Source of the DNA: Paramecium sonneborni
Taxonomy: Eukaryota > Ciliophora > Oligohymenophorea > Peniculida > Parameciidae
DNA: 64,000 bases
NCBI GenBank assembly: GCA_905182985.1
Contig: CAJJDN010000095.1
Coordinates: 143,885 to 207,884, forward strand
Direction: 5' to 3'
Below are positions 24,248 to 35,522 of the stretch, one piece after another. Positions within the stretch are counted from its first letter, which is position 1. Every line of letters begins with the position of its first letter. Under the pieces are notes generated by a model, which searched no databases, was not told where the DNA came from, and saw nothing but the letters and a program-made list of their open reading frames with translations. The position numbers were made by a program, and so were the translations under genes.

Positions 24248-25722
24248 TCACAATTTAGCTAGAAATTAACGAAGCTCATCTTACTTTTATGTTGCTTTTT
24301 CCATAAATGACTTAAATTCATTCCAAGAAAGCTAATTTAATCAATTAAATATACAAATAATAGTTAATTAGAATTAGTTTGTTTATCTTAATTTCCTTCT
24401 TATAATGATGTAACAATTTCATTTATCAAATCATCAATAATATCTTCAAATTATTTTCCTTAATTGATTTTCTTAAATTAATAATAATAATTAAATTACC
24501 TTAAAATTGATTCTTAAATCTCTCATAGAATTTTTAAGTAAATCTTTAATGTCTTTAATAGATAATATTCCATTATGATCTTTATCATATTCATTAAATT
24601 TATGTTACAAAGTTCCTCTAAAAATGAACTTCCCTTTTTCATTTACACAAAGATACTTTATCCATTCATCTCTTGTAATTTTTCCTGATTAATCCATATC
24701 TAAAATCTCCATTTCTGTTTATAATCGATAATAATCTGGTTTGTCACCTTCATATGCATATATTAAATATTTCAATTCTGACATAGAAACTTCATTATCA
24801 GAATTGATATCAGAAGCATCAAAAGCAGCCCATGCATTCATGATATCTTAATAAGCTTATTTACAAATTTATCCATAATTTTTTTGATCTAAGTAAGCAT
24901 CAAAAGAATCTTATAAAGTTTTAAATAATAATTCAAGAATTTCTTATTTTTAATTATTGAATTCAGTCAAAAATATTTGCTTGATAGATTCTAATTCACA
25001 TAATTCAGATTTATCATTCCCTATTGCATTTATAAAAAAGTTTTCGTAGAGAATTCTTTTCTCTTTGTATCGTCTTCTCGCATTTTCATAGGTTTAAATA
25101 AGAGCATATTTTAATAGAAAGTCTTATAATTCAAAATTTCCAATAAACCATAATTTAAACTCATTAAATGATATTGTATAACTGTAATCTCTATCTAATT
25201 CTAGAAATAATCGTTCTGCATAAAAATCGATGTCTTTTATTGAAGGAGCAGGTAAATAAACTAACTTACATAAACCACGAATACAAGTCTCTAAAGCCAC
25301 AATTAGTTCAGTTTTTTCTATTTCACCTGACTTATCTGTATCGAATAATTAGAATATGAATTATAATTTAAGTTCTTATTCTTCATCGCTAAATATTGTC
25401 TTTCAGTTAATTCATTATATTACCAAAACAGCTAATGATTCATAAATGTCGTTTGCTCCTTCTAATGTTGATTTAGAAGACAAGAGCGAGAATACAGGTT
25501 ATGTCCAAATTTCCAAAATTGGGTTGAAAACATCACAATAATCACTGTATTCTAAATATTTTGAATTAGGAAATTTTGTATCTTCTCACAATTAAAATTT
25601 ATATTAATAATAATCTATTATAAATTATTATTATTATATCTTACAAATAGAATAATTAAATAAAATATACACATAACTATATTTACAACCTCAATAGCCT
25701 AGTTAAAAATACGTATATTCAT
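24248..25722 (-). CDS. EF-hand calcium-binding protein (interrupted here by a 101-bp insertion)
   Basis: Calcium-binding protein of about 432 residues once three introns (24, 28 and 23 nt) and the 101-bp insertion at 25581-25681 are removed; the length is then an exact multiple of three. Visible EF-hand loops: DTDKSGEIEKTE, DMDQSGKITRDE, DKDHNGILSIKD and a weaker DINSDNEVSMSE, so at least three look able to bind calcium. The family and target are unknown. The start is uncertain. ATG 25722 gives MNIRIFNQAIEVVN with no lesion. An upstream ATG at 25813 opens MGNYFKTKPKDKLN, a good N-myristoylation start, but would need one base fewer in a T5 run near 25705. A partial second copy of this gene follows at 26331. 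Confidence 0.8.
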
Positions 25723-26329
25723 CGTTAATGTGTTGAAGTTTACGAGATTTTAAAAATTCGATCATTTCTTTATTAAGTTTATCTTTAGGTTTGGTTTTAA
25801 AATAGTTACCCATGACGTATTTTTAAATATATTTAAAATAAAAAACTAAAAAGAAAATATGATTATTCCTTATACTATATTTTTGTTTCTTACTTTTTTT
25901 AATAATCAAAATTAAAAATAAAAACAATTTAACTTTATAAATTGTTTGAAGAGTAAATATCTAATAGAATTTAACACTAATTAGTGTTCAAAGATGATGT
26001 CTAGATTAGATAAAAATTAATAATATATTAAAATCGTAATATAATTATATGACAGATTTTATGTATCTTAACCAAAAGAATTGAATTTTTACAAACTTAA
26101 AATTGATTGACAATATTTTTGCTTAAATGATTTAAGTAATTGTAAAATGATTTTGATTCAAAAATAGAAGGATTATTTTTGGGAAATAGAGATTTGAAGG
26201 GATTTTAGAGAACAGAGATTAAATATGAATAGGATTAAAAAAGAAATGAATAGAGTGGGTAGAAAAAGGATTAAAGGAGATTAGTAATGTTTGAATAGAA
26301 AAAGATTGTATAATATTTATACAATATGA
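25192..26329. repeat. First copy of a segment duplicated across the N
   Basis: This 1138-bp stretch reappears at 26331-27367 (1037 bp) in the same orientation. By eye the copies are identical apart from the 101 bp at 25581-25681, which only this copy has. It ends exactly at the N. The arrangement is that of two overlapping contig ends that were not merged. Confidence 0.93.
25581..25681. mobile_element. Probable retained internal eliminated sequence (IES), 101 bp
   Basis: Present in the first copy of the duplicated segment and precisely absent from the second. The left flank ends in TA (25579-25580) and the insertion ends in TA (25680-25681), so its removal leaves a single TA, as IES excision does in Paramecium. 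Read inward from the right end the sequence is TATAGTTA, a perfect match to the published end consensus TAYAGYNR; the left end, TATCTTCT, matches poorly. The length is not a multiple of three and the insertion lies inside an exon, so it would destroy the EF-hand protein if kept. It is much too long for an intron here. Confidence 0.83.
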
Positions 26330-26330
26330 N
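26330..26330. other. Assembly gap (single N)
   Basis: One ambiguous base that joins two stretches sharing the same sequence; it marks a scaffold join, not biology. Confidence 0.97.
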
Positions 26331-26760
26331 TATCTAATTCTAGAAATAATCGTTCTGCATAAAAATCGATGTCTTTTATTGAAGGAGCAGGTAAATAAAC
26401 TAACTTACATAAACCACGAATACAAGTCTCTAAAGCCACAATTAGTTCAGTTTTTTCTATTTCACCTGACTTATCTGTATCGAATAATTAGAATATGAAT
26501 TATAATTTAAGTTCTTATTCTTCATCGCTAAATATTGTCTTTCAGTTAATTCATTATATTACCAAAACAGCTAATGATTCATAAATGTCGTTTGCTCCTT
26601 CTAATGTTGATTTAGAAGACAAGAGCGAGAATACAGGTTATGTCCAAATTTCCAAAATTGGGTTGAAAACATCACAATAATCACTGTATTCTAAATATTT
26701 TGAATTAGGAAATTTTGTATTTACAACCTCAATAGCCTAGTTAAAAATACGTATATTCAT
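26331..26760 (-). pseudogene. Second, partial copy of the EF-hand gene (5' part, insertion removed)
   Basis: Same 5' region as the gene at 24248-25722, but without the 101-bp insertion, so the frame runs cleanly from MNIRIFNQAIEVVN through NTKFPNSKYLEYSDYCD and the first EF-hand region until the N cuts it. The equivalent upstream ATG is at 26851. The functional gene is best pictured as this 5' part joined to the 3' part of the first copy. It is very likely an assembly duplicate, not a true second gene. Confidence 0.82.
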
Positions 26761-27367
26761 CGTTAATGTGTTGAAGTTTACGAGATTTTAAAAATTCGAT
26801 CATTTCTTTATTAAGTTTATCTTTAGGTTTGGTTTTAAAATAGTTACCCATGACGTATTTTTAAATATATTTAAAATAAAAAACTAAAAAGAAAATATGA
26901 TTATTCCTTATACTATATTTTTGTTTCTTACTTTTTTTAATAATCAAAATTAAAAATAAAAACAATTTAACTTTATAAATTGTTTGAAGAGTAAATATCT
27001 AATAGAATTTAACACTAATTAGTGTTCAAAGATGATGTCTAGATTAGATAAAAATTAATAATATATTAAAATCGTAATATAATTATATGACAGATTTTAT
27101 GTATCTTAACCAAAAGAATTGAATTTTTACAAACTTAAAATTGATTGACAATATTTTTGCTTAAATGATTTAAGTAATTGTAAAATGATTTTGATTCAAA
27201 AATAGAAGGATTATTTTTGGGAAATAGAGATTTGAAGGGATTTTAGAGAACAGAGATTAAATATGAATAGGATTAAAAAAGAAATGAATAGAGTGGGTAG
27301 AAAAAGGATTAAAGGAGATTAGTAATGTTTGAATAGAAAAAGATTGTATAATATTTATACAATATGA
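26331..27367. repeat. Second copy of the duplicated segment
   Basis: Starts immediately after the N and matches 25192-26329 without the 101-bp insertion. Its last bases (ACAATATGA) are the same as the end of the first copy; unique sequence follows. Confidence 0.93.
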
Positions 27368-27406
27368 TATATTCATTATATATAGAAAATAAAAGCAATA
27401 ATATTA
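26852..27406. promoter_or_regulatory. Divergent promoter region, EF-hand and sugar transporter
   Basis: About 555 bp between the outer EF-hand ATG and the transporter ATG. AT-rich; no defined motif seen. Most of it is repeated at 25814-26329. Confidence 0.4.
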
Positions 27407-28988
27407 ATGTCTGAATAAAAGCATAAATCAACGTCATAGTTTGCGTTACTAATATCAAATGCAGTTTTAGGAGCCTTTTTCTTTGGATACTCAGTTTCTT
27501 ATATGAATCCAGCAATAAAGACAGCAGATACTCAATTTGATATATCAGGACACCCAGATCCAGGTGAGAAAGATCATTATTAAACATTGCTGAATGGTTT
27601 GATAAATGGTAATAATATGAATAAATATACATTAGCTTTTCCTGCTTTAGGAGCAGCAGCAGGTGCAATATTATCAGGTTAAATATAATCAAGATTTGGT
27701 TTGAGACTATCATTTTTGTTAGCAGATTTGATTGGTATTTTAGGATTTATTTTTCAATTGCCTATCCATATAGCTACTTTATTAATAGGAAGATTAGTGA
27801 TAGGATTTGCAGTGGGAATGAATTCTTCTTTGGTACCTTAATACATAAAAGAATTTTCTCCAGAATCATTATCAGGACCATTTGGTGCAATGTTTTAGAT
27901 GACAATTAATATTGGTTGTTTAGTTGCATTAGTAATGGGAATGTAATTTATTTATTTTGAAAAGAGGTTCTTTGATGCAGATGGAGAAAGTCTTGGTTAT
28001 TTTAGATTTGTGATAGTATTTCCCATGTTAATTTGTTCACTTAGATTATTTTTTTTTGCATTTGCATTTTAAGATAATCCTCCATCTTATTATATATTGA
28101 GAAATAATCATAAAACAGTAAGATAATAGAATTATATATAAGGCTAAAGCAGTAATAAGAAGTTACTATAAGCGTAAATTTGTGGAATAAATTTTTGATG
28201 ATTTAAAATAATAAATAGAAACAAAATAATCAGAGGCTTTGGATAAGAAATAGAAATCACCATCATATTCAAGCAGATTATAAGTTGGTTGTATTCTTTA
28301 AGTCATTTAATAATTTAGTGGAATTAATGCAGTTTTAATATATTCTTCAGGATTATTCATAAAAGTATATATATATAATAATAAAATTTAGATAACAGGA
28401 GGTGATAATGATTTAAAGAATTGGTTGAATATAACAGTTGGTTTAGTGAATTTATTCTTTAGTATAGTGGCAATTCCATTATTAAGAAATCTAGGTAGAA
28501 GACCACTTTTATTATATGGAACTCTTGCTTGTTCAGTATTTTTAGGATTAATCAGTTTATTTTCATGCTTTTTACCTGATGATGATGTTGAAAAATTTGA
28601 AGTTACTGGTTCTGCAGTAATGGTTATTATATTTATGTTTTTATATTTGGCAGCATTTTAATTATCCTTAGGACCTGTTGTTTGGGTAATTAATATAATT
28701 AATTTATAAGATATATGATGCTGATGTATTAGATGAAAAAGGAATGTCTATAGCTGTTCTATGCAATTGGTTAGGCTGTGCTATTGTTGCTTAATTCTTT
28801 GGATTCATCAATTCTGCAGGTATGAATTATAGTTTTGGAATATTCTTTGTTTTCTGTTCACTTGGGTAAATTTATTATCTATTGTTTAAAGAACCGTATA
28901 TATCTATTACAAAGTCAAAGAAACTAAGGGTAAAAACCCTTAAGAAATTGACTAGATGTTTCTGTTAGGAAAAGTAGATGATGATTGA
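27407..28988 (+). CDS. MFS sugar transporter
   Basis: Major facilitator superfamily protein of the sugar porter type, 492 residues, four introns (25, 27, 25 and 26 nt), exact frame. Twelve membrane segments can be traced. Family motifs: RLVIGFAVGMNSSLVPQYIK after helix 4, EFSPESLSGPFGAMFQ, an IRS...QFSGINAVLIYSSG block at helix 7, RNLGRRPLLLYG after helix 8, and KVKETKGKNPQEIDQMF at the C-terminus, matching the PETKG motif. The long loop after helix 1 and a charged central loop are normal. It probably carries a hexose across the plasma or vacuolar membrane; the substrate cannot be read from the sequence. The last intron is needed to reach the PETKG-like tail. Confidence 0.92.
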
Positions 28989-29199
28989 ACATTAACATCA
29001 TATTATTAAATAAATTGTATAAATTTAATTAAGAGAAGTGCTCAGGTCACAATATAAAACAATTTATTTAAATAACCATCTTTATTCAGAAATAGAAAAA
29101 CTTTTCTCAATTAAAAAGTAATATCTCACATATTCTTAGTAAAAATAAACTAATCATCTACTCAGACTTTATTTCTTATCAACATTTCCACTTTTACTT

Positions 29200-30760
29200 A
29201 CACTACTATTGTTATTGATAAAATCATTCATTCTATTCTCATTATCTTAATTAAACTAATATATAATTAAAATTAATTACTATTTATTCAATCTTTTGTA
29301 TCATTAAGCAATTAGAAATTATGTAATAAAAAATGTAATATTCCAAATTTATGAGGATTATCCTAAAAAAATAGAATAATAAAAAAATTTGTTAAAGAAA
29401 AAAACTATGAATTAGGCATTTTACATATTATAATGACTTATTTTCTCTTCTTTTTTATTATACATTTCATTGCAATTAATCACTTTAATTCAATATTATT
29501 ATGGCAAATTTAAAATGCTTTTTAATTCTCTTAAATAATACATTTTAATTTATATTCCTTTTATTCATAAATATTATTTTACCTATTACTCTAAAGGTAT
29601 CTGTTCATTTTCTTCTAATTTTAATTTTTTTAAATTCCTTTTATAAAGCTAATGTATCCAACTAAATTATCCCAATTATTAAAATACTTTTTGTTTTTTT
29701 AAACCTTGTATTAATCTATACCTAAAAGAACATCTATAAGGCAGTCTAGATTTATTTAAATTTTTGTGAAATTTATTTAAAAATCTAACATTTACTTGTA
29801 TGTTTTAATTATTAAATACATTATTGTTCAAAATGTAAATCTTTTCAATGTTTCTATAATTTCAAATATCTTAACAATCACCATAACATCAAAAATACCT
29901 GTAGTATTATAATTGAAGAGTCTATTGTACTTTTATTAAATAAATCTTTAAGACTTTCCATGACTCCAAACAGAAACACATCAGAATCTTGTGTAATAAT
30001 ACAGTCTACTAAGCCATCCTACTTGAGATATGAATATTAAGCTTTGCCTTCATTATTAACAAGCATCTTAAAAGATTCAAATAATCAGAACAATCTTCAA
30101 TCTTTCTTCTAATGTTATTTAATCAAGTTATTGATTACTTTAAAATTTTTAAATCACATCTCTTTTCTATTTATTCAATGGTTTTGTTAATTTTATTTCA
30201 ATTTTTAATAAAGGTTAAAACAAAAAAATTACTACTACTAATTATCTTAAGAAAAAATTTTATTTTTATTTTTATTTTTAAAATGATTAATAATAAATTT
30301 ATTATAATAATGGAACTTTATAAAGCCCGATTAATTTTGAAAGTTTTTGGGCTTTTTTAAATTTTATTTTCAAACAATTTTATCTCTTTTTTATCATATT
30401 ATTACTTTTTTAACTTTTAAATTATTTTGTTAGAAATATTGATAAGGATTATTTAAGTAGTGAATATAAATATTTTATATATAATATTTATTTAAATATA
30501 ATTTTAATCTATATTTTATTAAAAATAATATATAAATAAATTATCTTTAAATTGTAAAAAATATTCTCTTTCTATTAATTAAACTACAAACCTCTCTCCT
30601 AATTCTTAAAATTGGCTTTCTCAGTCTATCTTAAATTAGTTCCTATTTCTAGTACTCATTCCTTTTATTAAGATTTTTATCCATCAATTGCATAAAATAT
30701 AAAAAAGAATCCTCATTTACGATAGTGAGATTAATAATTAATGTTAATTATTTTATAGAT
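29200..30760 (-). pseudogene. Remains of an XPG/Rad2-family nuclease gene
   Basis: Scattered pieces of a structure-specific nuclease are visible on the minus strand in different frames. The XPG-I motif reads NNEGKAQYSYLKQDG, then LVDCIITQDSDVFLFG, with one catalytic acidic residue (E-x-E) replaced by Lys. A later piece, NLDCLIDVLLGIDQYK, resembles the LLGxDY helix-hairpin block. A C-terminal piece, DNPHKFGILHFLLHNF, and a weak N-domain piece, FFIFYAIDGQK, frame it. Frameshifts and TGAs separate all of them, and plausible introns do not repair the whole. I read this as a decayed gene; the borders are rough. Confidence 0.5.
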
Positions 30761-30836
30761 GTAATGATTACATTATTCTTTGCAACTACCAATAATTAAT
30801 GAATAATGATTCAAATACTAATATTATAATAATTGT

Positions 30837-32356
30837 TCAACTCTGTAATGCTTCTTCAATATCTATTTCATCTTGTGATTCCAATGGTAATTCTTCATAA
30901 TTCAATTTCATTTGACTTATACAAGGCACAACATTTCCATATTAATCATAAGCAGTAGGAATAGCACTAGTAAACATCCTTACAAAAAATGGTACTACAA
31001 AAATCACAAATGGTAAACTCAACAATCCATATAAGAGATGTGAAAAATATATTAGATTTCCTACATAAGGTAACAGATATAAAGTATCATCTTTCTTATA
31101 ATAATAATTATAATAAATATATCCAGTAAATGTACATGTTCCAAGAAAGCAGATTAAATCATATATCATGAATCCAGTTAATCTACCACCTCTTTTAATA
31201 GATTCTTATTTTTTTAATTAATTATTTATAAAATCTGCTCTCGATTTAGTTTTATGTAAGACTGCAAATGCACACCATATTAGAATAACTTATGTGAAAT
31301 AACTAATTTATGATAATATTAAATGTGTTTCTGCACCTGGTCCATGAGTAAAACAATAATTTAATTTAAGTCCTTAATCTTTTTCATTTATATAATCATG
31401 AGCTGGTCTTAAGGTTGCACAATAAAAATAGGAAAAGAATCCAATAAGAGCATTCAATAGTCCAGCTGTAAAAAATTGAATATTTTTATAATCCAATATA
31501 TAATTGACTACTTAATACTCTTCAGTTTTATCAATAGCTAAAAAGATGATAAGAAATGTAAACACTTAAATTCCATAAAAAGGAATAGCTTATAATAGTT
31601 TAATAAATAAAAAAGATGGTGATCTAAATTATATTCCAGGTTCTACATCAAATGGATATAAAGAATATAGTATCCAATTTCTTAATCTATACCAAAATTT
31701 AAGCCATTTAATTTTATCAGGCCTTTTTGATAAAGTAATAGTAGGTTCATCTATAGTAACTCGTAATTCAAATCTTATGAGATTACTTATATCAGTCCAT
31801 AGACTTAATACAGCATCATTAATAAATTCAAAACAACAAGAACTAGGAACAGCTTTCTAGACACTAAGAGAAATCTTATTTTCCATTTATTTAAGAGACT
31901 TTGAAATTCTTTAATCAATTTTAAGTGCTATCCATTTATTAAAACTCTATTTTTGTTTTAAAATAGTCTATTTAACACTTAGATCAACTTTTTATAATTA
32001 TAGCTTATTTATATAAAATATAATTGATTACTGTCACACTTTTTTAAGCTTCACTAACTTTATTGCTGAGATAATCACCTGCAATAGTTAGATTTGATTT
32101 AATATAGGAAATGGTTCCTTATTTAGGTTTATCTTAAGGTTTATTAGGAACAGAATCCTCATTTTTTGATTAATTTTCAATAGCATTTTCATTATCACTT
32201 TTATTTTCTTGTAATTAAATTTCTTGTCCTCTATTTTCTTCATTCTTATCGATATTGATAGTTCAATACCATTTCTTGATATTATTCATTCTTCTTTTTC
32301 ATAATTTGATCGTATTTTTCTTGTGCTTAGTTCTTGATTTTGGTAACGAAATTCAT
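30837..32356 (-). CDS. Multipass membrane protein of unknown function
   Basis: Protein of 488 residues, introns of 25 and 28 nt, exact frame. Residues 1-180 are hydrophilic and partly acidic, predicted cytosolic. From about residue 220 there is YRLRNWILYSLYPFD, then about six hydrophobic segments. A conserved-looking block between the first helices is AIDKTEEYQVVNYILDYKN; RGGRLTGFMIYDLICF and a loop with two Cys (NYCFTHG, VVPCIS) follow. The tail is acidic (IDIEEALQS). I do not recognise the family from memory with certainty; similar IDxxEEYQ membrane proteins occur in other protists. Not a transporter signature I know. Confidence 0.82.
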
Positions 32357-32437
32357 TAATAAATTATATTAATAAAAATATAGAATAAATTAAAAAGATG
32401 TAGAATTAATTAAATATATATATATATATTTTTATAC

Positions 32438-32916
32438 TCAATCTTATCTTTAATACATTTCATTAGATTATGGTTCATTACTAAAAGCCTACATGCAATT
32501 AAGAAATCCAAGTATAATCAAACCTACTTCAATCCACCAAGTAGATGCAATTGTATCATAACCATCTTCATACTATATACATTATGTATATAAATTACGT
32601 ATTTCACTCCAACAATCATTCCAATAAAAACTAATACAAAACCTAAACATAGACTACACAATATTCCTATTTTCATTATTCTATGTACGAAAAAGTAAGT
32701 TGCAATCAATCCCATAAATGCTAGCATCATAAAAACCTGTCCAGAAATTGCTAATCTCACATATGCCAAACTTTCATTTCGATGAGGATGTTCATTCATA
32801 TATGAATATTCTGTTAACAATACTATTTCTATCATCAATAGTGCTATATTGCTAATTGCTAACTACTTTTTTGCATCTCTATATTAGAATAACTTAATAT
32901 ATTACAATTCAACCAT
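32438..32916 (-). CDS. Small four-helix membrane protein, copy 1
   Basis: 141 residues with introns of 27 and 26 nt. Four hydrophobic segments: NIALLMIEIVLLTEY, LAISGQVFMMLAFMGLIATYF, a third after RIMKIGILCSL, and WWIEVGLIILGFLNCM. It resembles the copies at 32966-33571 and 35523-36087, especially the IEIVLL and SGxVFMM blocks. The topology is tetraspan-like, but the Cys pattern of true tetraspanins is missing. Function unknown. Confidence 0.8.
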
Positions 32917-32965
32917 AATAAATGTTATTATAATATAAATATTTATATTTCTTTATTTTTAAATT

Positions 32966-33571
32966 TCATACATTTTATTGTTATTATTAAGTATCCAAAT
33001 TCTCTACTATCATCCCTTATTTATTTTATGTTGTTAAATCCACACTTTATACCTTTGTATTTAGAGGTACCTCCATATTTTTTAACTCGTATAAACACAC
33101 TAGACTCAACAAATAAAGACAGAATTATATAAACCAAAGTCCAATTGGATAATTAAAATTATCAAACCCTTGTATAGGAATTTTATTTCTCTATAATTTA
33201 TAATTATATTTGTCTTACTCCTTGTACTCCCATACCCATTCCAACCAAAAGAAAGAATTATGCTAATGAATTTACTCCTAAAATCACATACAATAATATT
33301 TCTATCTTTTTGAAAATTAACACTATTTAACCAAACCAAGTAATCATCATAAAAACACTTCCAGTTACTGAAAGTCCTTTAAATGCACTGTAGTCATCAT
33401 CAATATCGGGAATCTTAGATATCTCTTCATACATTTTTTCATCAATATTTGCATAATATGCTAACAACACTATCTCAATTACACCTAAACTGACATATCT
33501 TATAATTTTATGTATTCTATCTGATCTATTGACTCATATGTTAATAATTACAATCCAATTATAAAGTTCAT
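32966..33571 (-). CDS. Small four-helix membrane protein, copy 2
   Basis: 183 residues with introns of 26 and 28 nt, exact frame. Begins MNFIIGLSDRIHKII. Helices: RYVSLGVIEIVLLAYYA, LSVTGSVFMMITWFGQIVLIF, ILLYVILGVNSLAQFFLL and IGLWFIQFCLYLLSLVCLYEL, then a Gln-rich 50-residue tail. Intron positions match copy 1 in the N-terminus and before helix 4, supporting common descent by tandem duplication; 49 bp separate the two genes. Confidence 0.8.
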
Positions 33572-33927
33572 CCTTTTTCTATTATTTTTAAATTAATTAT
33601 CAATAAAATCAAATCTCTACCTCCTTATTATATACATAAATTCGAATTAATCATGTATTCTTAAAAATTATAGAGCCTTTATATATACTTATATAAACAC
33701 AAAAAAAGTAGAATTAAAATTTGAAAAAATATCTTTATATAATAAAATGCTAACTGCCAAAAAAAAACTATATCATTTCATATATAATTTTATCGAATAA
33801 ATACTCTATCTGATCATTTTTTAAGCTAACACAGTTATTTTGCTTATCCAAAACTATTTTATATTAAATAGGTCATGAATTAATATAGTGATATTTATTT
33901 TAATAAAAATTAATTTATTAAATTTAT
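33572..33927. other. Spacer, no gene seen
   Basis: About 356 bp of AT-rich sequence upstream of membrane-protein copy 2 and downstream of the B-box gene. Nothing recognised. Confidence 0.5.
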
Positions 33928-34947
33928 TCAATATATAAAATATGCTTATACACAATCATCGATGGTTGAATCTCTATATTACAATTTATACAAATCATTC
34001 ACAACGCTATCCATTTTTTCAGCTAATTTTTTAGATTTAGCACAAACTGATATTGGTAATTCACCAAATACAGCATAACCACTGATATGATAATAATAAC
34101 CATAATATGCTTTAACTGGAGTTACTTAATGACATCCTTTGTGAGTACAATTTTTAGCAGCTAAATGTTATTCCATTTATAATTTTAGACTATCTCTCAA
34201 ATTTACTAATTTATTTACAATTGAATCATCACTTTATGTTGATAAATTATCCATTTGAGTTTTTTAATCAAAATATTGTTATATTTCATCTTGGGATTCT
34301 TACATTAATTCTTAACTCTATTGTATTAGTTCTTAAGATATATTATCATTTATCTATGATAACCTTCCTCTTAAAAGTTCCTATAAATTTGGGAAAAAAC
34401 TTTTCAATTTGTCTCTTTCTAATTAGTAATCAGTATGCCAAATTGCAATTATCAACCGTTTTAATTAATCATTATAAATTTTACTAATATTAATTGGTTT
34501 AAATTATTGCAAAGCATCTCGAGTCTTTTCAACTTTTTAAGTTACTTATTTTTTAGTTGTTGAAATACTTTGATCAATTTATTTATTTATTTGTTCCTTC
34601 AATGAATCAATAATTTTATTTATTTATATTCTCATTCTCTCAATATCACCGTTAAAAAGCCTTTTTAAATTAGAACCTTTTTTTTCAAAATTTTAATATT
34701 CTGCTTCTAATGAATAGGCTTAGTCTTGTATTTCAGCATATTTTTTATTAGTTTGATTAACAAATTAAGTTTTCTCCATAGTCATTGTATTTCCTTTATG
34801 TTGATGTAATTAATCAATACAATCAGAACAACAAATCTAAGGATAAGTTAAACAATCAGGATTTAAACAAGCCATCATCTTTTTAGAGTGTAAAAGAGTT
34901 TTACATTAAGTCTTATCATCATCAAATAATAACATACATTTCGACAT
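33928..34947 (-). CDS. B-box-like zinc-finger coiled-coil protein
   Basis: Intronless, 339 residues. A Cys/His cluster at about residues 4-55 (CMLLFDDDKTQC, CLNPDCLT, ICCSDCIDQLHQH) has the spacing of a B-box-type zinc finger. A long coiled coil follows (about 70-260, rich in Gln, Lys, Leu), then a C-terminal part with CTHKGCHQ and a short Gly/Tyr-rich stretch. Such proteins are plentiful in ciliates; TRIM-like ubiquitin ligase activity is unlikely because there is no RING. It lies between two members of the small membrane protein family, and the divergent MORN gene nearby also starts with a B-box-like cluster. Confidence 0.8.
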
Positions 34948-35522
34948 TATTTTTATATTCTAATTTATAAATGTATTAATTTCAATCAAAATTCACAAAC
35001 AATCTTTAAATCATTTTTTATTTGCAAGACCGAAGAATAATTTTCTAATCCTTTTAATAAAAATTCAAAAATAGATAAGTTCACAATAAACTTAAATAGG
35101 TATTAAATTAACCAACAAATACTTCAATATAATAAATTGCAAATGTAAATAACTAAAAAACTTAAAATTATAGGATTAGAAAAATGATTATATAGATTTG
35201 AGGGAATGAGAATTATCTAAAATGGGAATTGTTTTTGAGTATGGTAATCTTTTTCAGAATTAATTTATAAGTATGGGATTGTATATTCATTATTACAATT
35301 CATCTGAATTAATTACCAAAATATGACAAACAAATAGCGTTACTGTTCTAAAGAGTTTTAAAAGAACATTAATAAGCTGTTACTACTTTTTATGTTAATG
35401 ATATAGCAATTTACTTATATTATTATTATCACTTATTTTTATTCTTTGTTTATTCCACTTATTTTTGATTTCTTAAACTCCATTATATATACACACTTGA
35501 CTCAATAATATTCAGAATCTAT
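34948..35522. other. Spacer, no gene seen
   Basis: About 575 bp between two minus-strand genes. AT-rich, no coherent frame, no RNA gene. Confidence 0.5.

Noticed and set aside
25581..25681. The 101-bp block as an ordinary intron of the EF-hand gene.
   Set aside because: All other introns here are 17-31 nt, the second copy lacks the block at the DNA level, and the junction leaves a single TA rather than GT...AG ends.
30322..30355. AAAGCCC ... GGGCTTT hairpin followed by T run, like a bacterial terminator.
   Set aside because: A 7-bp stem with a 20-base loop is weak and intrinsic terminators are not expected for polymerase II genes; probably chance.
30112..30360. Plus-strand 82-codon hydrophobic frame.
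   Set aside because: Low-complexity Leu/Ile/Phe/Lys sequence inside the decayed nuclease region with no introns, homologue or plausible context.
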